Assembly (NCBI GenBank): GCA_016719055.1
Contig: JADKAW010000009.1
Span: 62,001 to 126,000 of the forward strand
Direction of reading: 5' to 3'
DNA length: 64,000 nt
Source: Candidatus Rhodoferax mariagerensis
Lineage (GTDB): Bacteria > Pseudomonadota > Gammaproteobacteria > Burkholderiales > Burkholderiaceae_C
The notes beneath the pieces were generated by a model. That model saw only the letters and a program-made list of their open reading frames with translations. It made no database searches and was not told the origin of the DNA. This document shows, piece after piece, positions 17,799 to 25,883 of this stretch. Within the stretch, counting starts at the first letter, position 1; each line of letters opens with the position of its first letter. The position numbers and the translations under genes are program-made.

Positions 17799-18728
17799 AT
17801 GGCATTTTTTTTAGAGACATTGTTGGGTGGCCTGATGGCTGGCATGTTGTATTCGCTGGTCGCTTTAGGTTTTGTACTAATTTACAAGGCCTCAGGGGTC
17901 TTTAACTTTGCACAGGGTGCGATGGTGCTTTTTGCAGCACTGGCAATGGCGCGCTTTTCAGAGTGGCTTCCCCTGTATGCGGGCATAGGAAGTCCAGTGA
18001 TTGCCAACTTGCTGGCGTTCGTTGGCGCTGGTATCTTGATGTTTGGCGTGGCCTGGCTGATCGAGCGGCTGGCCTTGCGCCACCTGGTGAACCAGGAGGG
18101 CACCACGCTGCTGATGGCGACACTGGGTATCAGCTATTTTCTCGACGGTGTTGGTCAAACCATTTTTGGCAGCGATATCTACAAGATCGACGTGGGCATG
18201 CCCAAAGAGCCGATCCTGGCCTTTGAGAGTCTGTTTGAGGGCGGCATCCTGATCAACAAGGAAGACCTGTATGCCGCCTTGATTGCTGCAGTGCTGGTCG
18301 GCTTGCTGACAGTGTTTTTTCAGAAAACGGTGACTGGGCGCGCCTTGCGTGCTGTCGCCGACGACCACCAGGCCGCTCAGAGTATCGGTATTCCGTTGAA
18401 CCGCATCTGGGTCATCGTGTGGTGCGTGGCGGGTGTGGTGGCGCTGGTGGCCGGCATGATCTGGGGCAGCAAGCTCGGCGTGCAGTTTTCGTTGACCACG
18501 GTGGCGTTGCGCGCTCTGCCAGTGGTGATTCTGGGTGGCTTGACCTCGGTGCCAGGCGCCATCATTGGCGGCCTGATCATTGGTGTGGGCGAGAAACTGT
18601 CTGAAGTGTTTTTGGGACCTTATGTCGGTGGCGGCATCGAGATCTGGTTTGCCTACGTGCTGGCCTTGTTGTTCCTGCTGTACCGGCCACAAGGCTTGTT
18701 TGGCGAGAAGATCATTGACCGCGTCTGA
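17799..18728 (+). CDS. ABC importer inner-membrane permease (LivH type)
   Basis: A 309-aa polytopic permease with about eight hydrophobic segments. Conserved LivH features: N-terminal LLGGLMAGMLYSLVALGFVLIYKASGVFNFAQGAMVLF and the C-terminal LPVVILGGLTSVPGAIIGGLIIGVGE coupling region. The GGGG-rich ribosome-binding region CAGGGGGGAG precedes the ATG. Confidence 0.93.
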   Translation: MAFFLETLLGGLMAGMLYSLVALGFVLIYKASGVFNFAQGAMVLFAALAMARFSEWLPLYAGIGSPVIANLLAFVGAGILMFGVAWLIERLALRHLVNQEGTTLLMATLGISYFLDGVGQTIFGSDIYKIDVGMPKEPILAFESLFEGGILINKEDLYAALIAAVLVGLLTVFFQKTVTGRALRAVADDHQAAQSIGIPLNRIWVIVWCVAGVVALVAGMIWGSKLGVQFSLTTVALRALPVVILGGLTSVPGAIIGGLIIGVGEKLSEVFLGPYVGGGIEIWFAYVLALLFLLYRPQGLFGEKIIDRV

Positions 18729-18849
18729 GACCTTGCGGGACAGACCAACGCCGCTGGGCGCATCGAAGATCAAAGGCTCTGTCCTCCCAACTGATCGTCG
18801 GATGTTGGATGTCGACCTTGCGAAATAGACCGTAGATTTTAAGGAAGTT

Positions 18850-19926
18850 ATGTTTTACAGAGAAAACGGCCAATTCAAGACCAGCTACCGGGCTGATCAG
18901 CAGATCTTTCCGATCACCCAGGACCGCGTGGCAGTGTTGCTGATCATTGCGGCAGCATTTTTGGTGGTGCCCTTGCTCAGCACCGACTACATGTTCCGCG
19001 CCATCCTGATTCCATTTCTGATCATGGCGCTGGCGGCGCTGGGGGTGAACATTCTGGTCGGCTACTGCGGGCAAATCTCTCTCGGCTCGGGCGCCTTCAT
19101 GGCCGTCGGAGCCTATGCCGCCTTTAACTTTTTTGTCCGGGTGCAGGGCATGCCTATGCTGCTGGCCCTGGTACTCGGCGGGGTTTGCGCGGCAGCCTTT
19201 GGTATCTTGTTTGGACTGCCCAGTTTGCGGGTGAAGGGTCTTTACCTGGCAGTGGCCACCTTGGCAGCGCAGTTTTTCAGCGACTGGATGTTCCTGCGCA
19301 TCAAATGGTTTACCAATGACGCACCGTCGGGTTCGGTCTCGGTCTCAGGCTTGCAGGTGCTTGGGCAACCCATCGAGACTCCGCTGTCCAAGTATTTGTT
19401 ATGCCTGTCGATTCTGGTTGTGATTGGGCTGCTCGCGAAGAACCTGGTGCGCAGCGCTATCGGGCGTGAGTGGATGGCGATTCGCGACATGGATGTGGCC
19501 GCCAGCGTGATTGGCATTCGACCGATGTACGCCAAGTTGACCGCATTTGCCGTGAGTTCTTTCATTGTGGGTGTAGCGGGCGCGCTGTGGGGCTTTGTTT
19601 ATCTGGGTTCGTGGGAGCCGGCGGCTTTTTCCATCAATCAGTCCTTTAATTTGTTGTTCATGGTGATCATTGGTGGAATGGGTTCGATCATGGGCAGTTT
19701 CTTTGGTGCTGCGTTTATTGTGCTGCTGCCGATTTTTCTGAACCAGTTTCTGCCGCTGCTCGGCGCGCTGGTCGGGGTACAGATTTCCACCTCGGGCATT
19801 TCACATGCCGAACTGATGATTTTTGGGGCCTTGATTGTGTGGTTCCTGATTGTGGAGCCGCACGGTCTGGCCAAACTTTGGTCGATTGGCAAGCAGAAGA
19901 TGCGGCTTTGGCCGTTTCCGCACTGA
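18850..19926 (+). CDS. ABC importer inner-membrane permease (LivM type)
   Basis: A 358-aa polytopic permease of the LivM family: LGVNILVGYCGQISLGSGAFMAVGAY near residues 67-92 and the EAA-like GGMGSIMGSFFGAAFIVLLP near 276-296. It has AAGGAAG just before the ATG. It forms the heterodimeric channel with the LivH-type protein upstream. Confidence 0.93.
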   Translation: MFYRENGQFKTSYRADQQIFPITQDRVAVLLIIAAAFLVVPLLSTDYMFRAILIPFLIMALAALGVNILVGYCGQISLGSGAFMAVGAYAAFNFFVRVQGMPMLLALVLGGVCAAAFGILFGLPSLRVKGLYLAVATLAAQFFSDWMFLRIKWFTNDAPSGSVSVSGLQVLGQPIETPLSKYLLCLSILVVIGLLAKNLVRSAIGREWMAIRDMDVAASVIGIRPMYAKLTAFAVSSFIVGVAGALWGFVYLGSWEPAAFSINQSFNLLFMVIIGGMGSIMGSFFGAAFIVLLPIFLNQFLPLLGALVGVQISTSGISHAELMIFGALIVWFLIVEPHGLAKLWSIGKQKMRLWPFPH

Positions 19927-19991
19927 TCAGTTTCATTTTTTCCCGTTCGTCAATCTCAGGCACGTGAGTGTCAATTATTCAGGAGACTTTT

Positions 19992-21308
19992 ATGAAAATT
20001 CGCAATATCGTCCTCGCCAGTGTCATGGCCGCTGCCGGTGCCGGGGCTTTTGCCCAGGCTAAAGAGCAGTTTTTCCCGGGCCTGCCGTATCGCACCGGTC
20101 CTTATGCGCCCAACGGTGTGCCATGGGCCAACGGTTATTCCGACTATATGAAGCTGACCAATGCGCGTGGCGGCATCAATGGTGTCAAGATCATCTACGA
20201 GGAGTGTGAAACCGTTTATGACACCGCCCGTGGGGTCGAGTGTTATGAGCGTCTGAAGGGCAAACATGGTGGCGCCACGGTGTTTCAACCGCTGTCCACC
20301 GGCATCACCTTTGCACTGACTGAAAAGGCCCCTGGCGACAAGATTCCGCTGATTACAGCGGGCTACGGTCGCAGCGAAAGCCAGGACGGTCTGGTTTTCA
20401 AGTGGAATTTCCCGATCGCTGGCACCTACTGGCTGGCTGCTGATGCTCTGGTTCAAACCATCGGCAAAAAAGAGGGTGGCCTGGACAAACTCAAGGGCAA
20501 AAAGGTGACCTTGGTCTATCACGACTCTCCTTACGGTAAAGAGCCGATCCCGCTGCTGCAGGAGCGCGCTGCCATGCACGGCTTCAACCTGCAACTGCTG
20601 CCTGTCACGGCACCTGGCGTGGACCAAAAAGCCACCTGGCTGCAAGTGCGTCAGGCCAAGCCTGACTATGTGCTGCTGTGGGGCTGGGGTGTGATGAACT
20701 CGACAGCATTGAAGGAAGCGCAGGCCACCGGTTATCCGCGCGACAAGATGTATGGCGTCTGGTGGTCGGGTGCCGAGCCGGACGTGAAAGACGTGGGAGA
20801 AGGTGCCAAGGGCTACAGCGCCGTGACCATGCAGCATGGTGCTGAGCCGAACTCTGCGGTGGTCAAGGAAGTTCTTGAAAAGCTCCATGGCAAGGGCCAG
20901 GGCACCGGCCCCAAAGAAGAAGTAGGCCAGGTGCTTTATATGCGCGGCATGATGAGCGCCATGTTTGCAGTGGAAGGTGTGCGTCGGGCCCAGGAGCGTT
21001 TTGGAAAAGGCAAATGGGTCAGTGGCGAGCAGGCGCGTTGGGGTTATGAAAACCTGGCACTCGACCAGAAAAAGCTTGATGCCCTGGGTTTTGCCGGTGT
21101 CATGCGTCCGGTGGCCACCACCTGTGCCGATCACATGGGTTCCAACTGGGCACGCGTTCACACCTGGGATGGCAAGCAGTGGGCTTTCAGCTCGGATTGG
21201 TTGCAGGCTGACGAGCAGATTCTCAAACCCCTGGTGAAAAAGACCGCTGCCAAATACGCTGAAGACAAGAAGCTTGCACCCCGCACGCCGGCGGATTGCC
21301 AGTCTTGA
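19992..21308 (+). CDS. ABC importer periplasmic substrate-binding protein
   Basis: A 438-aa type I periplasmic binding protein (Peripla_BP_6/LivK-like). Signal peptide MKIRNIVLASVMAAAGAGAFAQA; the start at 19992 has AGGAG at 19981-19985. The mature part carries FPGLPYRTGPYAPNGVPWANGYSDYMKLTNARGGINGVKI and PLITAGYGRSESQDG, which define the ligand cleft. Such proteins in Burkholderiales often bind aromatic or other organic acids rather than amino acids; the CoA ligases at both ends of the cluster support that reading, but the ligand is unknown. Confidence 0.93.
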   Translation: MKIRNIVLASVMAAAGAGAFAQAKEQFFPGLPYRTGPYAPNGVPWANGYSDYMKLTNARGGINGVKIIYEECETVYDTARGVECYERLKGKHGGATVFQPLSTGITFALTEKAPGDKIPLITAGYGRSESQDGLVFKWNFPIAGTYWLAADALVQTIGKKEGGLDKLKGKKVTLVYHDSPYGKEPIPLLQERAAMHGFNLQLLPVTAPGVDQKATWLQVRQAKPDYVLLWGWGVMNSTALKEAQATGYPRDKMYGVWWSGAEPDVKDVGEGAKGYSAVTMQHGAEPNSAVVKEVLEKLHGKGQGTGPKEEVGQVLYMRGMMSAMFAVEGVRRAQERFGKGKWVSGEQARWGYENLALDQKKLDALGFAGVMRPVATTCADHMGSNWARVHTWDGKQWAFSSDWLQADEQILKPLVKKTAAKYAEDKKLAPRTPADCQS

Positions 21309-21419
21309 TCGACCTTTGGCCTTAGGCACTTTTTGACTGTTATGCCGGATCAGGTTCGGCATGACAGCCCAGCCAACAGCCCTGCGTGCAGGGTTATTGT
21401 TTGGTGAAAGCAAGGAAAT

Positions 21420-22229
21420 ATGGAACCCAACAACATCGTTCTCAATGTCAATGGCATTGAAGTTATTTACAACCATGTGATTCTGGTGCTCAAGGGCGTG
21501 TCCCTGAATGTGCCGGAAGGCAAGATCGTGGCCATTCTGGGCGGCAACGGCGCAGGGAAAACCACCACGCTGCGGGCGGTGTCGAACCTGTTGCATGGCG
21601 AGCGTGGTGAAGTCACCAAAGGCTCGATCGAGTTGCGCGGGGAACGTATCGAGAATCTTTCACCCGCCGACCTGGTGCAGCGCGGCGTGGTGCAGGTGAT
21701 GGAAGGGCGGCACTGCTTTGCCCATCTGACCATTGAAGAAAACCTGCTGACGGGCAGCTACACCCGCCGTGACAAGGGCGAGATCGCCGCCAATCTGGAC
21801 AAGGTTTACACCTATTTTCCCCGGCTTAAAACGCGTCGCACCAGCCAGGCCGCCTACACCTCGGGCGGTGAGCAGCAGATGTGCGCGATTGGTCGGGCCC
21901 TCATGACCAACCCCAATATGGTGCTGCTCGACGAACCGTCCATGGGACTGGCGCCGCAAATTGTGCAAGAAGTGTTCGAGATTGTGAAAGACCTCAACGC
22001 ACGAGAAAAAGTCACTTTCCTGCTGGCTGAGCAAAACACCAACATGGCGCTGAAATATGCCGACTACGGCTACATCATGGAGTCAGGCCGGGTGGTGATG
22101 GATGGCGTGGCCGGTGACCTTGCCAACAATGAAGACGTCAAAGAGTTCTACCTCGGCATGGGTGGTGGCCAGCGCAAGAGCTTCAAGGATGTCAAGAGCT
22201 ACAAGCGTCGCAAACGCTGGCTGGCTTAG
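21420..22229 (+). CDS. ABC importer ATP-binding protein (LivF type)
   Basis: A 269-aa ATPase of the LivF family: Walker A GGNGAGKTT near residues 41-49, signature YTSGGEQQMCAIGRALM, Walker B MVLLDEPSMGLAP, then LLAEQNTNMALKYADYGYIMESGRVVMDG. It is slightly longer than LivF because of a basic C-terminal tail (SFKDVKSYKRRKRWLA). AAGGA lies upstream of the start. Confidence 0.93.
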   Translation: MEPNNIVLNVNGIEVIYNHVILVLKGVSLNVPEGKIVAILGGNGAGKTTTLRAVSNLLHGERGEVTKGSIELRGERIENLSPADLVQRGVVQVMEGRHCFAHLTIEENLLTGSYTRRDKGEIAANLDKVYTYFPRLKTRRTSQAAYTSGGEQQMCAIGRALMTNPNMVLLDEPSMGLAPQIVQEVFEIVKDLNAREKVTFLLAEQNTNMALKYADYGYIMESGRVVMDGVAGDLANNEDVKEFYLGMGGGQRKSFKDVKSYKRRKRWLA

Positions 22230-22257
22230 GGCATGTTCATGAATAAGCTTGCATTGC

Positions 22258-22273
22258 GGGGGGGGGGGGGGGG
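22258..22273 (+). repeat. G16 homopolymer tract in the livF-ligase intergenic region
   Basis: Sixteen consecutive G residues, 94 bp before the next start codon. Tracts of this length are prone to slipped-strand length change and to assembly error. Confidence 0.9.
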
Positions 22274-22279
22274 CCAGTG

Positions 22280-22303
22280 GGCGGCGAAGCCGCCTGGGTT
22301 TTT
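22280..22303 (+). terminator. Hairpin with T run just after the G tract
   Basis: GGCGGC-GAA-GCCGCC followed by TGGGTTTTT. Weak intrinsic terminator or attenuator between the transporter operon and the downstream ligase. Confidence 0.45.
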
Positions 22304-22366
22304 CAGGAAGGGTTGCTCGCTTTGCATTGCCGCCTGAGCGTTGATTGAATTTAGGAGATATGGGTC

Positions 22367-23623
22367 ATGACCGAATTTTTTGATGCGCTGGAAACGCGCA
22401 ATCCAGCCGTGCGTGAAGTGGCCTTGTTGGCGGCCCTGCCGCTGCAGGTGGCGCATGCCAAGTTGGCGTCGACAGCATTTGCCGAGATATTGAAAGATGT
22501 CGACCCGGCCCAGGTCAGCAGTCGAGCGGCGCTGGCCAAGTTACCGGTGACGCGCAAACACGAACTGCTTGAGCTGCAACTTAAAAGTCGTAGCAGCGGA
22601 GGCAATGTTTTCGGGGGCTTTTGCACACATTCCTTTGGCAGCGGGCTGCTGCGGGTGTTTGCCAGCCCAGGGACGATTTTTGAGCCCGAGGGTACGGCCA
22701 AAGATTACTGGCGCATGGCACGGGCGATTTTTGCAGCCGGTTTCAGGCCAGGTGAGCTGATCCACAATAGTTTCAGCTACCACTTTGTACCCGCTGGCTC
22801 GATGATGGAAACCGGCGCCCACGCGCTAGGCTGCACGGTGTTTCCGGGCGGCACAGGGCAGACCGAGCAGCAAGTGCAGGCGATGGCAGAACTGCAACCC
22901 GCTGGTTATATCGGCACCCCGAGCTTTTTGAAGATCATTGTCGAAAAGGCCGCCGAGATGGGCGTGCTACTGCCCAGCGTGACCAAAGCCATGTTTGGCG
23001 GCGAGGCCTTTCCGCCATCGCTTCGAGACTGGTTCACTGAACGTGGCATTGCCGGCTACCAGTGTTATGCCACGGCAGACCTGGGCTCGATTGCTTATGA
23101 AACCTCTGCCCGTGAGGGTCTGGTGGTGGACGAAGGGGTGCTGGTCGAGATCGTGCGCCCGGGCACCGCAGACCCGGTGCCTGAGGGCGAGGTGGGCGAG
23201 GTGGTGGTAACCACGCTAAACCCGACCTACCCGCTGATCCGTTTTGGGACCGGTGACTTGTCGGCCGTGATGACGGGTCCCTGCCCGACCGGGCGCACCC
23301 ATACCCGCATCAAGGGCTGGATGGGGCGCGCTGACCAGACCACCAAAATCCGCGGCATGTTTGTGCATCCCAGCCAGGTGGACAGCATCGCCAAGCGCTT
23401 CCCTGAAGTGGGCCGGGCCCGGCTGGTGGTCAGTGGCGAAATGGCCAGCGACACCATGACACTCAAGGTCGAAACGTCTTGTGGCGGTCCCGACGCGCTG
23501 TCGGCCAAGCTGATGGAGGCGATTCGCGATGTCACCAAACTGCGCGGCCAGGTCGAGATTGTGCTGCCGGGGTCCTTGCCCAACGATGGCAAGGTGATTG
23601 AAGACGCGCGCAGCTACCGCTAG
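22367..23623 (+). CDS. PaaK-like AMP-dependent CoA ligase
   Basis: A 418-aa member of the phenylacetate-CoA ligase family of the ANL superfamily; expected to make a CoA thioester from an aromatic or related carboxylate. Seen: FCTHSFGSGLLRVFASPGTIFEPEG (N-terminal core), MFGGEAFPPSLRDWF, YATADLGSIAYET, LIRFGTGDLSAVM, and the C-terminal PaaK-type domain with KIRGMFVHPSQVDSI. The canonical P-loop SSGTTG is not obvious (FGGFCTHSFGSG at that place), so it may be a divergent subtype. It is co-directional with the importer. Confidence 0.85.
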   Translation: MTEFFDALETRNPAVREVALLAALPLQVAHAKLASTAFAEILKDVDPAQVSSRAALAKLPVTRKHELLELQLKSRSSGGNVFGGFCTHSFGSGLLRVFASPGTIFEPEGTAKDYWRMARAIFAAGFRPGELIHNSFSYHFVPAGSMMETGAHALGCTVFPGGTGQTEQQVQAMAELQPAGYIGTPSFLKIIVEKAAEMGVLLPSVTKAMFGGEAFPPSLRDWFTERGIAGYQCYATADLGSIAYETSAREGLVVDEGVLVEIVRPGTADPVPEGEVGEVVVTTLNPTYPLIRFGTGDLSAVMTGPCPTGRTHTRIKGWMGRADQTTKIRGMFVHPSQVDSIAKRFPEVGRARLVVSGEMASDTMTLKVETSCGGPDALSAKLMEAIRDVTKLRGQVEIVLPGSLPNDGKVIEDARSYR

Positions 23624-23683
23624 TAATGCTCTAATAAGATGAGCTTCAAAGGCAATAGAATCAAGGGCTAGAGCCGGATTTTA
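23624..23683 (+). repeat. Dispersed ~60-bp repeat, copy 4, starting just after the ligase stop
   Basis: TAATGCTCTAATAAGATGAGCTTC... then ATAGAATCAAGGGCTAGAGCC GGATTTT. Divergent in the left half but with the conserved AAGGGCTAGAGCC core. Confidence 0.65.
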
Positions 23684-23694
23684 TCAGATAACTT

Positions 23695-24030
23695 TCAGAC
23701 TCCCCAAGTGATCGCCTCATTGGCTTTCAGGCATTGCCGCACCATGTCCATGAATGGCAGGGCGCGCTGGCGCAGGCTTACTGCCTCAAAGCGCGGTGGC
23801 GGCAAGTTGTCTGCCTGGGCTTGGGCAATGGCCTCGCGTTTGGCGGTTTCCTCGTTAGCGATGGCCGTGGCCAGCGCTGACAGTGCTTTCGGCATTTGCT
23901 CTGGCAACAAGATGCCCTTCACGCTGGGGTCGTCCGCGCTGTGCTTGCCAATGATCTCCAGCACACGCTGGCCGTTGGGCTGCAACATAATCACGTCGCC
24001 TGCATTTTTTGATTTGAATTTGTAAATCAT
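23695..24030 (-). CDS. DUF1840 domain-containing protein
   Basis: A 111-aa cytoplasmic protein of the DUF1840 family, common in betaproteobacteria, function unknown. Starts MIYKFKSKNAGDVIMLQPNGQRVLEIIGK and ends with ALPFMDMVRQCLKANEAITWGV, which are the family's conserved ends. Its start overlaps the divergent aminopeptidase pseudogene start by two bases. Confidence 0.88.
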   Translation of the reverse strand: MIYKFKSKNAGDVIMLQPNGQRVLEIIGKHSADDPSVKGILLPEQMPKALSALATAIANEETAKREAIAQAQADNLPPPRFEAVSLRQRALPFMDMVRQCLKANEAITWGV

Positions 24031-25126
24031 GTCAATCTCCCTTCGTCAATGGGCGTATGTTATCGGTTTTCTGCTGCTTGTGGGCATGCTGTCGGGTTGT
24101 GCCGACTCGCGTTATTACTGGCAGTCGGTGCGCGGCCATGTGCAGCTGATGCGGGCGGCGCAGCCGATTGACGAGTGGTTGGCCCGGACGCAGACGCCTG
24201 CACCGTTGCGCCAGCGGTTGTTGCTGGCGCAGTCCATCCGGCGTTTTTCGGTCACCGACCTGCACCTGCCCGACAACGCCAGCTACCAGCGTTTTGCGGA
24301 TTTGCAGCGCCGTTACGCGGTGTGGAATGTGGCAGCAGCGCCCGCCTTGTCGCTGACGCTGAAAACCTGGTGTTTCCCGGTGGCAGGCTGCGTCGGCTAC
24401 CGTGGCTATTTTGACGAAGCTGATGCCCAGGCCCTGGCCACCGAGCTGCGCGCCCAGGGGCTGGAGGTCAGTGTGTATGGGGTGCCGGCCTACTCCACGC
24501 TGGGCTGGCTGAACTGGGCCGGTGGCGACCCGCTGCTCAATACCTTTGCCGACTATCCGGACGGCGAACTGGCACGCCTGATGTTCCACGAGCTGGCGCA
24601 CCAGGTGCTGTATGTGGCTGACGACACCGCCTTCAACGAATCATTTGCCACGGCCGTTGAGCGCCTGGGTGTGCAGCAGTGGCTGGACCGCCGGGCCACC
24701 CTGAGGCACTTGGGCACTACCGCCTGCAGGAAGTGCGCCGCCTGCAGTTTCGCGCGCTGACCCGTGCCACGCGCTTGCAGCTGGCGCAGGTTTATGCATC
24801 AAAATCAGGCTCTAGCCCATCTAGACAATGCGCTTTCTGCTATGAAAAATAAGATCATGCAGCCGAATTCAGGACGCCTACGCAAAGCTCAAGCAGCAAT
24901 GGGGTGGCTACAGCGGCTACGAGCCTGGGTGGCGCAGGCCAACAATGCGAGTTTTGCCGCACAGGCGGCCTATGATGACTGGGTGCCAGGTTTTGAGGCC
25001 TTGTTTGTGCGCCAGGGGCGCGACTGGCCACGGTTTTATGCGGCAGTCCGACAATTGGCCCAACTGCCTGCGTTCGAGCGCGCGGCACAACTTCAACAAT
25101 GGGCACAGGAGCAACAACTTGGCTGA
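24029..25126 (+). pseudogene. Putative zinc aminopeptidase lipoprotein (DUF2265/PF10023 type), broken
   Basis: The first part has a lipoprotein signal (LLVGMLSGC, lipobox Cys near residue 24) and a zinc-protease motif HELAH near 190-194 with a downstream NESFAT glutamate. After residue ~224 the family sequence moves to another frame (GHYRLQEVRRLQFRALTRATR from about 24703). It is then interrupted by a dispersed repeat (24796-24853), resumes in the third frame (AYAKLKQQWGGYSGYEP near 24873), and returns to the first frame (VAQANNASFAAQAAYDDWVPGFEALF to 25126). Three shifts plus an insertion mean the gene is decayed. The HELAH part could still be made as a truncated protein. Confidence 0.8.
24796..24853 (-). 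repeat. Dispersed ~60-bp repeat, copy 5, inside the aminopeptidase pseudogene
   Basis: On the minus strand: TTTTTCATAGCAG, AAAGCGCATTG, then TAGATGGGCTAGAGCCTGATTTTGA. It interrupts the conserved C-terminal region of the protease. Confidence 0.8.
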
Positions 25127-25469
25127 CTTACACATCGTTCGCGAACACGCGCTGGGCTTGGCCAAAGCCCGCAAAATCGCATTCAAATGGGCCGAGCAGG
25201 TCGAAGCTGATTTCAGCATGACGTGCAGCTACACCGAAGGCAAAACCAGTGACGAAGTCGAGTTCTCGCGCTCGGGTGTCAATGGCCAGTTGCGGGTCAC
25301 CAAAGACCAGTTCGAGCTGCGCGCGCAACTCGGGTTTCTGGTGGGCGCTTTCAAGCACCGAATCGAAGCCGAAATCGTCAAAAATCTCGATGCCCTGCTG
25401 GCTCCCAAGGCGCACGCTCCGGCCCGCAACGCCACTGGCACCGGCAGCACCAAAAACAAAACAGCCTGA
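25119..25469 (+). CDS. Polyhydroxyalkanoic acid system family protein
   Basis: A 116-aa protein of the PHA_gran_rgn family, often found near PHA genes; role at granules is inferred from the family name. It starts at TTG 25119 (MADLHIVREHALGLAKARKIAFKW), with AGGAG at 25107-25111 and a 7-bp gap; no ATG is available. The C-terminus is Ala/Thr/Lys-rich and follows the conserved FLVGAFKHRIEAEIVKNLDALL. It overlaps the end of the pseudogene by eight bases. Confidence 0.82.
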   Translation: MADLHIVREHALGLAKARKIAFKWAEQVEADFSMTCSYTEGKTSDEVEFSRSGVNGQLRVTKDQFELRAQLGFLVGAFKHRIEAEIVKNLDALLAPKAHAPARNATGTGSTKNKTA

Positions 25470-25489
25470 GCCGCGCGGGCTTCAGGCTG
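25462..25489. terminator. Hairpin between convergent PHA-system and ACBP genes
   Basis: CAGCCTGA...TCAGGCTG with an inner GCC/GGC pair; the stop codon of the rightward gene is inside the stem. Only a short T run follows, so efficiency is uncertain. Confidence 0.4.
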
Positions 25490-25519
25490 GCGTTTGGCGT
25501 TTGGGCGGGCGCGGCGCAA

Positions 25520-25774
25520 TCAGCTCAGCGACGTGATCAGGTCCACATACTGCTGCATGGCGTCGTTGCTGGACGTGCCTTTGAGGGCGTTCCAGGCGTC
25601 CCACTTGGCGCGACCCACCATGTCGGTAAAACCGGGTTTCTTGTCAGTGTTGTCACCCACGCTGCCCTGCTTGTACAAGCCATAGAGCTTGAGCAAGGTC
25701 ATGTTGTCAGGGCGCGCGCTGAGGTTTTTGGAGTTGGCAACGGCGGCTTCAAATTTGGCTTTGAGATTGGGCAT
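25520..25774 (-). CDS. Acyl-CoA-binding protein
   Basis: An 84-aa ACBP, a four-helix cytosolic protein that binds medium- and long-chain acyl-CoA esters. Seen: FEAAVANSKNLSARPDNMTLLKLYGLYKQGSVGDN (binding-site Tyr and Lys in LYGLYKQ) and KPGFTDMVGRAKWDAWNALKGTS. ACBPs are sporadic in bacteria; the position next to a wax ester synthase suggests it buffers or delivers acyl-CoA for storage lipid synthesis. Confidence 0.92.
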   Translation of the reverse strand: MPNLKAKFEAAVANSKNLSARPDNMTLLKLYGLYKQGSVGDNTDKKPGFTDMVGRAKWDAWNALKGTSSNDAMQQYVDLITSLS

Positions 25775-25883
25775 GGAAAAGGTCTCCGGGAAAGGAAGGA
25801 TTTGAGGTATCAGGGTAATACACAGCTATCTTACGGGCCGGTTTGCCGACAAAATAGAGAACTTTCCCAATTATTGAGTTCTC

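Noticed and set aside
19971..21596. 541-codon antisense frame opposite the substrate-binding protein
   Set aside because: Long antisense frames arise from the codon bias of GC-rich genes; the sense gene has signal peptide, ribosome-binding site and family similarity.
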